DNA of 64,000 nucleotides, taken from positions 649,245 to 713,244 of the forward strand of contig JAJVDF010000138.1 of assembly GCA_022410635.1 (NCBI GenBank), read 5' to 3'. Under the pieces are notes generated by a model. It made no database searches. It saw only the letters and a program-made list of their open reading frames with translations, and was not told the DNA's origin. The translations under genes were made by a program, and so were the position numbers. Every line of letters starts with the position of its first letter. Position 1 is the first letter of the stretch. Positions 44,443 through 54,602 of this stretch are shown here, in pieces. This stretch comes from Tretioscincus oriximinensis (lineage: Eukaryota; Chordata; Lepidosauria; Squamata; Gymnophthalmidae).

Positions 44443-44634
44443 TAGGCTGTCCAGATGACCCCTTTTGAGGGGGTTGAAAACCCAGTTTTGGGGTGCCTCC
44501 CAATTTTTTCTGAGGAAACTTTTTCAAAAAAAGATTGTTTTGTTTTGTTTGGGTTTCTTTCCTCAGAAAAAAATGGGAGGCATCCCAGAAACATGTCTTC
44601 AGCCCCCCCAAAAAGGGGTCATCTGGTCAGCCTA
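44443..44634. mobile_element. Foldback MITE family F, copy B
   Basis: TAGGCTGTCCAGATGACCCC to GGGGTCATCTGGTCAGCCTA, arms GGGGTGCCTCCCAATTTTTT and AAAAAATGGGAGGCATCCC. TA at both ends. Just 377 bp from copy C. Confidence 0.88.
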
Positions 44635-44811
44635 AGCATAGTCCAATATATGTTCTGCACATGTGCCACTGAAATTAACAGAAAAGCTTCTAGTTTGGTG
44701 AACAAGAATGTTTTGTTTCAGGGCTATTGAACTTGTAGGGCTTTATGTTTCTAAACCACCTATAGTTTTCAATGCCAATTTAGGACTTTTTCTGAACTGC
44801 CACTTAGGCCC
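44635..44811. other. Unassigned sequence
   Basis: Nothing recognised. Confidence 0.4.
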
Positions 44812-45060
44812 CTCCACATGACATGTTAAAAAACATAATGGCATAACCCGATTGCAAGCCCTGGCATATGTGCCTTCATCATTTCCCAAACATACCATTA
44901 GAAAACCTTTATATCTATGTAGAACAGATAAGCTGACTAACCAGGAAGTAGATTCTGAGCATACTCAGTATATGATTCTGCAGCAACTAACCAGGATGTA
45001 CATTCTGAGTATGCTCAGTATGAGATTCTGCATTGTCTTGAGATCCCGCCTTCTCCCATT
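44812..45060 (+). mobile_element. Uncharacterised dispersed repeat G, copy 2, with internal duplication
   Basis: Collinear with 18030-18240. The segment ACTAACCAGGAAGTAGATTC...GATTCTGCA (44936-44981) is followed by a diverged tandem copy at 44986-45032, absent from copy 1. Confidence 0.6.
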
Positions 45061-45195
45061 AACCTAACTGCACATGAAGGCTTGGGAATGGAAGTATAGG
45101 GCATTTTGTAAAGATGTCTAAAATAATAAGTAATCAATGCATTTCGAAAACTCCATTGGAACAGTAGGTAGAACAATAATTATGTTGTAACATCC

Positions 45196-45300
45196 CAGTA
45201 GATAAATGGAATGGGGCCTGCCATAGTCCATACTGGCATGTGGATGGTTAAGCTCTATAACAAAGTATAACCTAGACTATGGCTTAGTAGGGACAGGGCT
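45196..45300. mobile_element. Palindromic MITE family P, partial copy
   Basis: GGGGCCTGCCATAGTCCATA, CTGGCATGTGGATGG and GGCTTAGTAGGGACAGGGC follow the right half of 60736-60919. Confidence 0.65.
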
Positions 45301-45764
45301 TCTTTCCATATTGTTTACATTCAAGATGGAGTTTCTGAATTAGAAAATTCCCACTGAAATACTTGCCACTTTGCTGTTGAGTTCTCTCGCCCTGAAAATG
45401 TCTGTAGATGGATTAAAACATAGGTGTGATTGGGCCCGAGATTCTTTCTGCACTTGCTGTGTCTAATACCCAAAGACTTGGCTTTTGTTATTATTTCCAT
45501 AACCCTAGAGGAATTGCTGATTCAGTTGATAGTATTTGATGTCAAAACACTGGCAGAATTTTTGTGATATGCTTTGTTGGAAATGTTAAGGTTTCTATTT
45601 AAAAAAGTCTGTTTCCTTTATACTCCTGTATTTCTAATAATAATGAAAACTCAAAAAGGTTGCTGCAGAAGTACCTGAATTATATAGTTTAGATCTGTGA
45701 AAGCAAACACAGTTATATTAAGAATTAATGGTCCCCAACAGTAGCAGAACTACTATTGCTAAAT
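45301..45764. other. Unassigned sequence
   Basis: 45310-45440 shares ACTTGCCACTTTGC with 1410-1440. Nothing else recognised. Confidence 0.4.
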
Positions 45765-46215
45765 TCTTCCTTCCTTTTTTCTTCCTTCCTTTCTCCCCTT
45801 TCCTCTTTCTTCCCTTCTTCTTCTTCTGTCCTTCTGTATTTCATTCTTTCTCTCCACACTCCCTCCTCTTTCTTTTTTCTTTTTTCTTTCTTTTTCTTTC
45901 TCTCCACCTCCCTTTTTACTTTTTCTTTCTTCCTCGTCTTCCCTCTGTTTGTTTGTTTCTTTCTTTCTATCCCTTCTTCTCTTCCTTCCTTCCTTTCTCT
46001 CTTTCACTCTTTATTTTCTTTCTTTCTTCCATACTTATTTCTTACTTTCTCTCTCCTTCTCCCTCCCTCCCCTTTCTTTTTCTTGCTTTCTGCCTCCCCT
46101 CTTTTTCTTTTACTTTCTCTTTCTCATTTTCACTCTGTTACTTCATTTCTTTCTATTGCTTCCTTTTTCTACCTTCCCTTCTTTCCTTCTCTCTTTTTTA
46201 TTCTCTACCCTTTTC
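45765..46215. repeat. Polypyrimidine low-complexity tract, 0.45 kb
   Basis: CTTT, CCTT, TTCT and CTCC units with only sparse purines on the plus strand. The 190- and 170-residue frames here (FSLSFFLP-like) are compositional artefacts. Confidence 0.95.
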
Positions 46216-47045
46216 CATCCATCTATGTGGAGCCACCATTTATAACACCAGGGAAACACTTGTACTAGGCCATCAATTCCATGTATGCTTTCAAGGGTGA
46301 TGGGCAATCTGTTAAATATAAATTAACACGCACCCCATTTTATATCCCCTCTTTCTTTCGGCTGCATCAGCTACGGTGCAGGAGGAAGGGAGTAATGGGT
46401 TTTTGACACCTTTTCAGAGTGACTGCTGGGGGCCCCACGGAAAGAAAGGCAAAGAAACTTGTCTAGAATGGTGACCATAGACAGCTCTTGTGTGACAAGA
46501 TACATAGTTTCTATTGTGCTGGAGGCAGATTATTGGTTACTATAGTTTCCCTAATGTTTAAATGGAGTTAAGGCCTAAACCGAACAGAATAGGTTAAAAG
46601 GTGCCGGTATTTGGGTCTGCAAAACCACATGTTGGGAGTCAGAGACCAAAGAGGACAAAGCACGTAGCTCTCTTCCCTTTGATGTCTTCTCTGAAGGGTG
46701 CAAAGAAAGGGGAGAATTAGAGAGGAGGTGGGTGGGTGGAAAGACAGCCCAAAATCCTATTCCTAGATCAAGAGTTTTTGATGGGTCCCACAACACACTT
46801 GCTTTTCTCTTTCTTGCCTTTTAAACTGTGGGAGCAGAAATAGCACCAAGGAACTCCAGCATCTTCTGACTGGTATCTGTTTCTCTGGTTGGCCAGCAAC
46901 GAAATGAGAAAGCTCCTTTCCCTTATAATGGACTCTACTTCTTATGTGATTAACTGTTTCTTTCATACAAGAACTAGTGGGCTGGAAGTGTTGGTGCTTT
47001 TGATTGTAATGCTTATATTGTAAGGGGCTCAGGGATGTATATCAA
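46216..47045. other. Unassigned sequence
   Basis: No family recognised. No gene evidence. Confidence 0.4.
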
Positions 47046-47175
47046 GGCCCTATCCACACTGGGTTGTAATTCCAACTTGTATCTCAGAATGGAGCCTGCC
47101 ACAGCCTGCACTAGCATGCAGACTCCCTTTCTAAAATATAACTTGGAATAATGCCCAATGCGGACAGGGCCCTAG
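47046..47175. mobile_element. Palindromic MITE family P, short copy
   Basis: AAGGCCCTATCCACACTGGG faces GCGGACAGGGCCCTAG; GAATGGAGCCTGCCACAGCC and TGCACTAGCATGCAGAC lie between. Confidence 0.75.
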
Positions 47176-47426
47176 TTGGCTTTAATATCATCTCTCTGGG
47201 GTACTCTGAGAAACAATACCTGATGATGCCTTTGAAAACAAGTTCCTGTGAAAACTGTTTTCACTCTTCCTTTCCTAACTCACTCCAGTGTTTCTTTTTA
47301 GTTTCCTAATTTCTTCACTTCTCAGTCTGGAAAAGTATAGACTTGTCAAACAATTCACAGGGAAGAGAGGAAGGGACAGAGGAGGAGAGGAAGGGAACAG
47401 GAAAGGAAGTAAAGAAGAAGAAGAAG
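47176..47426. other. Unassigned; GGAA-rich right end
   Basis: Purine-rich GAGGAAGGG units at 47360-47426 lead into a CR1 end. Nothing else recognised. Confidence 0.45.
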
Positions 47427-47666
47427 AATCATAGAATCATAGAGTTGGAAGGGACCTCCAGGGTCATCGAGTCCAACCCCCTGCTCGATGCAGGATTCAT
47501 TAAACCATCCCAGAAAGATGACTATCCAGTCTCTGTTTGAAGACTTCCAGTGATGGCGAACTCACCACCCCCTGTGGCAAACTGTTCCACTGGTTTATCA
47601 CCCTGACTGTTAGAAAGTTTTTTTCTGATATCTAATCTAAATCTACTCCCTTGCAGTTTCATTCCA
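47427..47666 (-). mobile_element. CR1 LINE 3' end
   Basis: ATCATAGAATCATAGAGTTG is the reverse complement of the CR1 3' repeat; AAGGGACCTCCAGGGTCATC, CACTGGTTTATCACCCTGAC and CTGATATCTAATCTAAATCT follow. Frame WRI..VRQKLSNSQGDKPV on the minus strand is RT C-terminal relic. Confidence 0.94.
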
Positions 47667-47843
47667 TTGAAGAAGAGGAAGAGGAAGAGGAAGAGGAAGA
47701 AGAGGAAGAAGAGGAAGAAGANGAAGAAGANGAAGAAGAAGAAGAAGAAGAAGAAGAAGAAGAAGAAGAAGAAGAAGAAGAAGAAGAAGAAGAAGAAGAA
47801 GAAGAAGAAGAAGAAGAAGAAGAAGAAGAAGAAGAAGAAGAAA
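47667..47843. repeat. (GAA)n array with GAG interruptions
   Basis: GAAGAG units change to about 40 GAA units; two Ns. Frames coding poly-Glu, poly-Lys, poly-Ser, poly-Leu or poly-Phe are artefacts. Abuts the CR1 fragment. Confidence 0.97.
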
Positions 47844-48985
47844 GGAATACCAGGAAGCAAATAAGAAAGGTGAGAGGGGGAAAGGGAGGCAGGGAAGGAA
47901 GGAGAAGAAAAGAAGAAAAAAAGGAATGAGTAGAAATTGTGGCTCTATAAACAAAAGTTTCTGAGTACAAGCATAACTATTGCTTAGCAAAATCCTTCTT
48001 TATAATACACATAAAGTTCCTGTCTATCACACAAGTTCTGAACATTTTCAGGATTATGATTGTATCTGTTATTTTTTCTGTTTGTTTGTTTGTTAAAAAA
48101 CAGTTTTTGAAACAATCTAATGCTGATGATCTTAAACAATCTGAAAAGTGTGAAATCCCCCCCTTGCCTCCCTGCCTTCATTCTTTTCCCCTCTTTTGTG
48201 TGTGTGTTATCCTGATGTCTGTTGTCTCTTTATGCCCTTCCAGAATATATATCTAATTGTAACAACTGTACTCCCAGAGTGAGCATATTACATGAATTCA
48301 AGTGTTAACAATGGCAATAGGATAACTGTCCTTGAATCTGAGCCTATTGTACCACTTCAATAGGCTTACAATGTGTTGCATTAGCAGGCATATTAATGGC
48401 CAGATGCATCACTGGGGCCTTTCTCTTTAGTCAAATCTTCTTATGCAAATACCTCATGAATCCAGTTCAAAGAGATTGCTTCAAAATGAAATTCCCTGGC
48501 CTTGCATTCAGATGGATACTTTCACCCACCTACCCAATCCCCTCCAGGGGCCCCCTCTCCACCCTCCTGCCCCTCCCCAGTCACGGGGGTGACCGACGTG
48601 GATTGAAAATGACATGAGAAAAGTTTCGACACTTGTTTTTATAACTGAACATGATCTTGTTATCATAATCTGATACTGGTAACGGGCAGAGGCTGGTTGT
48701 CAAAGCGTAAGCCTTTAACAGAAGGAGATAATCTCAGCTTTTGTGCACCAATGTGCTGCGTCCTGCACCCTGCGAAAGCTATCATTGAGTACTTGTGGAG
48801 TTGGCTTCCCCTGAACAAAACTTTTTCATGCTTAAAAAAAGAGGGAGGGGGGGGAAGGGAGGGAAGGCAGTAGGGAAGGGGACCCTTTATGCTATGAGAA
48901 TAACTCAACTGCAAAGAGTTCAGATCATCTACAATCTGTCAAGAAGAATATAAACACACTAGAAAACTACCGTCTCCTCCCCATT
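47844..48985. other. Unassigned sequence
   Basis: Purine-rich edge to about 47930; GGGAGGGGGG run at 48840-48870. Nothing else recognised. Confidence 0.4.
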
Positions 48986-49090
48986 TTTAGAAAAGGCTGT
49001 TTTTAATGTGTTAAAATGATGGTTTCATTGTTAACCGCCCTGAGACCTACGGGTATAGGGCGGTATAAAAATGTAAATAAATAAATAAGG
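48986..49090 (+). mobile_element. L2 LINE 3' terminus
   Basis: TTAACCGCCCTGAGACCTAC, GGGTATAGGGCGGTATAAAA, then AAATAAATAAATAA. Well-preserved tail, no coding part. Confidence 0.85.
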
Positions 49091-49164
49091 TGAGGAATAA
49101 GAGGAGTCAACCTTCCTTTTCTATTATCCAAACTGATAGCAATAGCTTTGCCTTAACTTTTTGT

Positions 49165-49955
49165 TTGTTTACTTACTTACATTGATAGTCTGCCCTGAGA
49201 ATACATTTATATTCCCAGAGTCAATGACAGTTAAAAAACATTGAACAGTTAAAATAGAACAGTTGAAAATAGTAACTCATGGAGATAGGTGGTTTGGATC
49301 AGCTGAAAAGCAATTGTGAACAGGTGCATCTTCAACAGGCGTGTCTGAATGTGTACAGCATAGATGCATGATGCAACTCAAGGGGGAAACCATTCCACAA
49401 CCTGGAGGTCATCTCAGAGAAGGCCCTCCTATGTCTCCACACCCCTTGATGAGTGAAGATGTGGGACCATCAGGAGAGCCTCCTCAGAAGCTCTCAAGGT
49501 GTGGGCAGGTAGGTACTTATGGGAGAAGGTGTTCCTTCAAATATTTGCACCCCAAGACATTTGGGACTTATGCGTTAATGTTAATACCTTGAATTGGACT
49601 CAGTAGCGAATGGACAGCCTATGTGTGTCCAACCAGTTTTGCCAGTCAGCAGCCTAGCTGCTGTGTTCTGCACCAACTGCAGCTTCTGAACCATTATCAA
49701 GAGTAACCTCATGTACTCCAGAATGGTTAAAGGGAACTACAAGATCAGAAGGAGATGGATTTGGTATTCCTGGAGGTTGGCCCTCTGATTGTACATCTTG
49801 ATGCAGAAGGGCACTAAAACAACCATTTTGGCTTCACCACTGCCATGCAATGACTGATGAGCGGTGAACATTTGGAGATTTAGATGAAAAAGGATGGGCA
49901 ACCAAGACAATTGTTGTAACAGGCTGGAAAAAAGGAGGCAACATGATGTATTAAA
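49165..49955 (-). mobile_element. L2-clade LINE, ORF2 C-terminus and 3' UTR
   Basis: On the minus strand CAGTTGGTGCAGAACACAGC, AGCTAGGCTGCTGACTGGC (LQLVQNTAARLLTG) precedes AGGAGGGCCTTCTCTGAGAT and AGGTTGTGGAATGGTTTCCC (RAFSEM...LWNGFP). The UTR ends near CCTGAGAATACATTTAT and a (TTAC/GTTT) tail at 49165. Frames are broken. Confidence 0.85.
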
Positions 49956-49964
49956 TGGTCCCTG

Positions 49965-50335
49965 GCTGCATCCATACAGCATTTGTTTATTCTATAATTT
50001 ATTGGTAATCCAATTGGTTAACCCATTGTAATTTGCCTTGTTCATATCTTTTCAGTATATTCTGAATTTTTGTGTCCTTTCAGTTGTTGATATTTGATAT
50101 TTCCTATGCACGTGACACACTCTTCTGTCAGCCATTTCATTTGCTGGTTGTGAAGTGGAAGCCTAGTTGTCCCTCCTCCCTAATTCTATTGGATAGTTTG
50201 CTGTCAATATCAGCTTTCGACATCTCTCACTCTCATAATTTCTCAGCTCCAAAATCTGAAATCTGCCAGTTGTACAGTCTGGTGTGCCAGATGCAACACC
50301 AACACAATTTGTGAGTAGACCATTGATTCTCATCA
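49965..50335 (+). mobile_element. MITE family T, copy
   Basis: CTGGCTGCATCCATACAGCA, TTTGTTTATTCTATAATTTA, interior TTCTGTCAGCCATTTCATTT, GCTGGTTGTGAAGTGGAAG, and right part GACCATTGATTCTCATC. Collinear with 19498-19980 but lacking a clear right terminus. Confidence 0.6.
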
Positions 50336-50750
50336 AATGGCTTGTCCCATAAGTTATTGCTGCTTTTGTCTTAGTATAATTTCCAACATTTTCTGGGAGC
50401 AGAGAGTCAATGCAGCTTTACAGCTCACCTTGAACTTTCAAGAGATTTACCATGTTCAGGTTACCGAGTGCCCTATGAAGGTTGATTAGCAGATTTTTGG
50501 AGATACCCAGTGCGAAATCGGACAAACATTGGTTGCTGGAAAAAACAGAACCAGGGGCCTTTTTAGTGATCACTGGATCACTGAAGCTGCATAAACTCAT
50601 GAGGTGAATTCAACCTGATGTAGGTACCACAGTGGCAAAAAATGTTCATAGGGAGGCAGCCTGCATATTTAAAACAAAGTGATTGCAGACCTCTCTGCAC
50701 TGGATTTTATTCCAGATTACATCCCAGATTAGGGACCTGGCATCCACATG
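50336..50750. other. Unassigned; family P-like wording at 50690
   Basis: CCAGATTACATCCCAGATTA near 50712 is faintly like family P. Otherwise nothing recognised. Confidence 0.35.
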
Positions 50751-50975
50751 TTAAGAACATAAGAGGAGCCTGCTGAATCAGGCCAGAGCCCATCTAGTCC
50801 AGCATTATGTGTCACACAGAGGCCCACCAATTGCACCTGGACAGTTTGAACAGAAGAAGGTACAATCTTCACTTGTTCTCAATTCCCTTCAAATTATATT
50901 TCAGGAGTACTGCAGGTTGCTCCATCCTGGAGCAGTTTCAAATGATCCATCCTAATAGCTATTTATACCATATTA
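50751..50975 (-). mobile_element. CR1/L2-type LINE 3' end fragment
   Basis: AAGAACATAAGAGGAGCCTG, CCATCTAGTCCAGCATTATG, TTGCTCCATCCTGGAGCAG and TCCTAATAGCTATTTATACC: reverse complement of the 5.6-5.8 kb UTR. Confidence 0.9.
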
Positions 50976-51109
50976 TGTCAACCTTGCTTTTCATGTATCC
51001 TAACTCAGAAATATATCATTTCTTCTTCTCTACTAGTAAGAATAATATGCACAGGACATCTGAGAACCTTGTGGTGGTCTTTAATTTTTTATCAGCAAAA
51101 TCAGAGGGG

Positions 51110-51620
51110 CATTAACTTACAATTTAATTTTGCAGATATAGTTAATGGAAAGTGTATATACTGTAGACCATTAGGTTGTTTCTTTTAGTTTGAGCTGGAA
51201 ACTTAATTAAAATTTCCGTAATCCCAAGAATGATGTCATTTAGGCAGGATGGAACTCATATTGCAGAGAGGGGAAATCATTATTTTTAATATTAGTAGGA
51301 TCTCACTGTCTTTCAGCTCTTTCCTTTTGTTTTTTGAATTTCTTGCATAGCAGTGATTTATCAGTAAGTATTGCAGGCATGTCCGATTCTGAATTATGTA
51401 TGTAAAAAAGGACATTTTATTTATATTTTTGGATTTATGAGGCCCATTCCAAAGTGATCTAAAGGGATCATGCTCAGTGCAAGGGAACAGTAATTCTTTT
51501 GTAACAAATCCAATGTCTTGCTCATTTTAACTGACAGAAGTCCAAGTCTCTTAAATGAAATTCTAATGAAATTGATCCCCCTTTGCTGCCTCAGCTTCAG
51601 ACATCACTAGAGTTAGACAA
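51110..51620. promoter_or_regulatory. Candidate conserved non-coding element
   Basis: Repeat-free AT-rich block with GGAAACTTAATTAAAATTTC at 51198-51217, AATGATGTCATTTAGG at 51229, and TTTTTAATATTAGTAGG near 51282. Motif- and composition-based only. Confidence 0.3.
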
Positions 51621-52005
51621 ATTTGGCTGCCTGGAAGCATCCAGTGTTATTCTGCCAAGGTATTTTCATTCTCAAAGTCATTTTAAGATTTTTAGCTGCC
51701 TTAGTTGAAACTTCACAGCCGTTTACAAACAGGGTAAAACTTAAATATCTTATGCACAAGTGGAATCTTCCTGCTTTGAATCGACCCTCTCACATGTCTC
51801 ACACCACGTAGGGACAACGTGATTGTCTCTAGATAATAGTCAATAATAGTGTTATTGAGACACATTCTGAAATAAATCACTCTCAGAATAATTGCTCACT
51901 GCCCTAACATCTGGGCAACAGTGAGGGGATATTAGCATATGTGCAGGAATGTACCTTACTTAATGCTTCCTTTCATGATATCCTGATGTACACAGCTGAG
52001 TATTT
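51621..52005. other. Unassigned sequence
   Basis: No family recognised. Confidence 0.4.
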
Positions 52006-52500
52006 CATAAGAATATAAGAACATAAGAGGAGCCCTGCTGAATAGGACCAGAGCCCATCTAGTCCAGCATTCTGTCTCACACAGAGACAAAACCCTCACC
52101 TGTTTTCAACTCCTTGCAAATGGTATTTCAGGAATACTGACTGTTGCTCCATCCCAGAGGCAGCTTTAAAAGATCCACCCTAGTAGCTATTTATATCCTT
52201 GGTGTCCATAAACCTATCTAATCCTGTCTTAAAGCTATCCAGTTTGCTAGTTACCGCCACCTCTTCTGATAGTGAATTCCACAGACCAACGTGAAAAAAT
52301 ACTTTTCTTTGTCTGTCCTCAATCTTCTGCCCATCAATTTCAAGGAATGTCCTCTGGTCCTAGCGTTGTGTGATAGAGAAAATATTTTTTTTCTCTATTC
52401 TTCTTATCCACCCCATGCATGATTTTATACGCTTCAAATAGATCTCAAACACCTTCTTTTGAGGTTGAAGAGGCCCAGACATTGCAGCCAGATTTCATAA
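52006..52500 (-). mobile_element. CR1/L2-type LINE, 3' part, interrupted by SINE
   Basis: TATAAGAACATAAGAGGAGC through ACCTCTTCTGATAGTGAATT, CAACGTGAAAAAATACTTTT and GAAGAGGCCCAGACATTGCA covers the UTR and ORF2 C-terminal coding in reverse. It resumes at 52808 (TGTTCCATTCCTTTGATCAT). Confidence 0.92.
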
Positions 52501-52807
52501 GAAGAAGAAGAACTTGGTTCTTATACCCCGCTTTTCTCACCTTTCAAAGGGACTCAAAGCGGCTTACAAGGATATATTTTTACCCAAAGGCTCACATTCT
52601 ATCTTCCCCACCAGGCTATGGTGGTTCCCATGTATCTACTTGCAGTCAATTGCAATTTCTTGCAATTCATGCTTTCGAATAGCTGGGTTGGCTAGAGCTA
52701 CAGGCTAGTGGAAGGTGCTCACCCCTCCCCACTTCCAACACAGGGCTTCGAAACCCGATCTCCCAGGCGAGAGACGAATTCCTAAGCAACTGAGCTATCC
52801 ATGCCTG
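52501..52807 (-). mobile_element. tRNA-derived SINE nested in LINE
   Basis: Starts with its own GAAGAAGAAGAA tail, then TATACCCCGCTTTTCTCACC, and ends with the tRNA-like head AACTGAGCTATCCATGC. The reverse complement contains box B-like GGGTTTCGAAGCCC and GAGGGGTGAGCACC. About as intact as the 22.6-kb copy. Confidence 0.93.
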
Positions 52808-52875
52808 GTGTTCCATTCCTTTGATCATTTTCTGCTCCTTCTCTAGTTCCACAATATTCTTTTTGATATGTGGTG
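52808..52875 (-). mobile_element. CR1/L2-type LINE, remainder after SINE
   Basis: GATCATTTTCTGCTCCTTCT, CTAGTTCCACAATATTC equals the reverse of GAATATTGTGGAACTAG...CAGAAAATGATCA, the LELEKVQKM part of ORF2. Confidence 0.85.
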
Positions 52876-52949
52876 ATTAACTGAGTGCTGGATTCAGCCT
52901 AATTTAGGTACCATAGTGGTAAAAGATTTTCATGGGGACATAGTCCAGG

Positions 52950-53245
52950 TTTTCTGTAACAGATCATGAAAGAGGTCTTGGAGTTATGGTGGACAGGCCA
53001 GTGGAAGGTATCAACACATGTACAGCAGCATTGAACAAAGGAAATTCAGTGCTGGGAGTTCATTGGGAAGCACATAGAAGATAACTTGTTAAGTCCCTTT
53101 GTGTATGTCTACAGTGAGGTCACATTTGGAATATTGCATGTGGTTGTGGTCATTGCCCTTCAGAAAGAATATTGTGGAATTGGAAAAAGGGTAGAAATGA
53201 GAGACCAGAATGGGCAAGAGTCAAGAACATTTCCCTTATGACTCT
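52950..53245 (+). mobile_element. CR1/L2-type LINE, older ORF2 fragment
   Basis: GGTCTTGGAGTTATGGTGGA, GTGAGGTCACATTTGGAATA, TTGCATGTGGTTGTGGTCAT and GTGGAATTGGAAAAAGGG parallel VRPHLEYCVQFWSP...LELEKV. Frame lost; tail absent. Confidence 0.8.
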
Positions 53246-53711
53246 GAACCTAATAAACTGTTTAACTTCCTTTGTTTTTCCTTTTGAAAATGCCATCTGT
53301 TCCCACAAGTAGTAAAGAAGATGAAGAAATCTACTTTGATCAGTTAAGATACTTCTAGGTAGAGGTTGCATAACAGACTATAAATTATTAGTGTCAAAAA
53401 TGGATGTAAACTTAGAGAAATAATCAGCATAGGTGTGTAAGCAAGATATCATCTTGAGAGCATAGCATTAGAATGCAAGATCAATGTAAGGACAAAATTC
53501 GGTGTGCTTGAAAGCCATGTGAAAAAGCATCTGTGGGAAATGGGGCAAGGTTTTACAAAGAAGAGTTGTGTCATACACGGAGATAGACATGTCAAAGGAA
53601 TGAATTGCTGTTTGAAGAAGTGGAAGGACAACTGATCAAACAGCTGATGGGCGTTCCAGAATATTTATTGACTCTTCTGAGAAATCTTTGCAGAAAGCAG
53701 GAAAGTACACT
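53246..53711. other. Unassigned sequence
   Basis: Nothing recognised. Confidence 0.4.
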
Positions 53712-53964
53712 GAGAACATAAGAACAAAAGAGGAGCCCTGCTGAATTGGGACAAAGCCCATTGCGTCCAGCATTCTCTCTCACACAGTGACCCACCAGTT
53801 GCCCCTGGGCAGTCTGAAGCAGAGGAAGACAAAACCCTTACCTGTTCCCAACTCCCTGCAAATGGTATTTCAGGAATGCTGCCTGTTGCTCCATCTCGGA
53901 GGCAGAATAAAGAGATCCAGCCTAGCAGCTATTTATTCCCTTGGCTTCCATGAACATGTATAAT
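53712..53964 (-). mobile_element. CR1/L2-type LINE 3' end, split by hAT
   Basis: AACATAAGAACAAAAGAGGA to TTCCCTTGGCTTCCATGAAC, continued after the hAT at 54574-54602 (CCTGTCTTAAAACTATCCAG). The reconstructed order matches 52.2 and 60.1 kb. Confidence 0.92.
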
Positions 53965-54565
53965 TAGGGTTGCCATATTTTGGCAGTCCAAAACCAGGAC
54001 GGGGGTGGGGTGGGGGTGGTGCGTGCATGCCCGTGCACAAAGATGAACGCGTGCGCGCATGCGCACGTACAGACTCTTGTAGAGACAGGCAGAATCTCTC
54101 TTCTGCTCTCACTACAAGCGTCTGTGTGCGCGCGCGCATGTAGCTGCTCCTTGGCTGGAGGCGGGGTTTCGCCCTGCTCTTAGGCAAGCGCGCCAGCTCC
54201 AGCAGAGCAAAAACGCCTGCGTTTGTGACAGGAAAACAGAGCTGTCCTCCTGTCAGAAACCCAGACATTTTGCTCTACTGGAGGCGAGTTGGTTTTGCCT
54301 GAGAGCAGGGCGAAACCCCGCTTCCAGCCAAGGAGCAGCGACGGCGCGCTCCGAGGGTCCTCCCAGGACCCCGGAAAGCGTTGCACACGCTGCAGCCGTC
54401 AGCTCTGACGTCTGCTTTTCCTTTAAAATCCCGCCTTTTTACATTCCCTGATGCAGCATCGGGGAATGTAAAAAGCCGGGATTTTACCTTAAAACACGGA
54501 GGGGACTGTATTTTAGTCCCCCAAACCGGGATTGTCCTGGTTTACCAGGATGTATGGCAACCCTA
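53965..54565 (+). mobile_element. Non-autonomous hAT element family K, 601 bp, copy 1
   Basis: Ends TAGGGTTGCCATA and TATGGCAACCCTA; exact 8-bp duplication TGTATAAT at 53957-53964 and 54566-54573. Internal arms around 54146-54186 and 54295-54340 (CTGCTCCTTGGCTGGAGGCG / CCCCGCTTCCAGCCAAGGAG) are inverted, as is ACATTCCCTGATGCAGC / GCATCGGGGAATGT at 54440-54472. CpG-rich, with alternating GCGCGCGC tracts near 54043-54070 and 54125-54140. It carries no transposase; the frames inside are not related to hAT proteins. Confidence 0.9.
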
Positions 54566-54602
54566 TGTATAATCCTGTCTTAAAACTATCCAGGCTGCCA
54601 GG

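Noticed and set aside
45728..46300. 190- and 170-residue open frames rich in F, S, L, P
   Set aside because: Pyrimidine tract with few possible stop codons; no domain.
47522..47990. Poly-Phe, poly-Leu, poly-Ser, poly-Glu and poly-Lys frames
   Set aside because: All five are readings of the same (GAA)n array.
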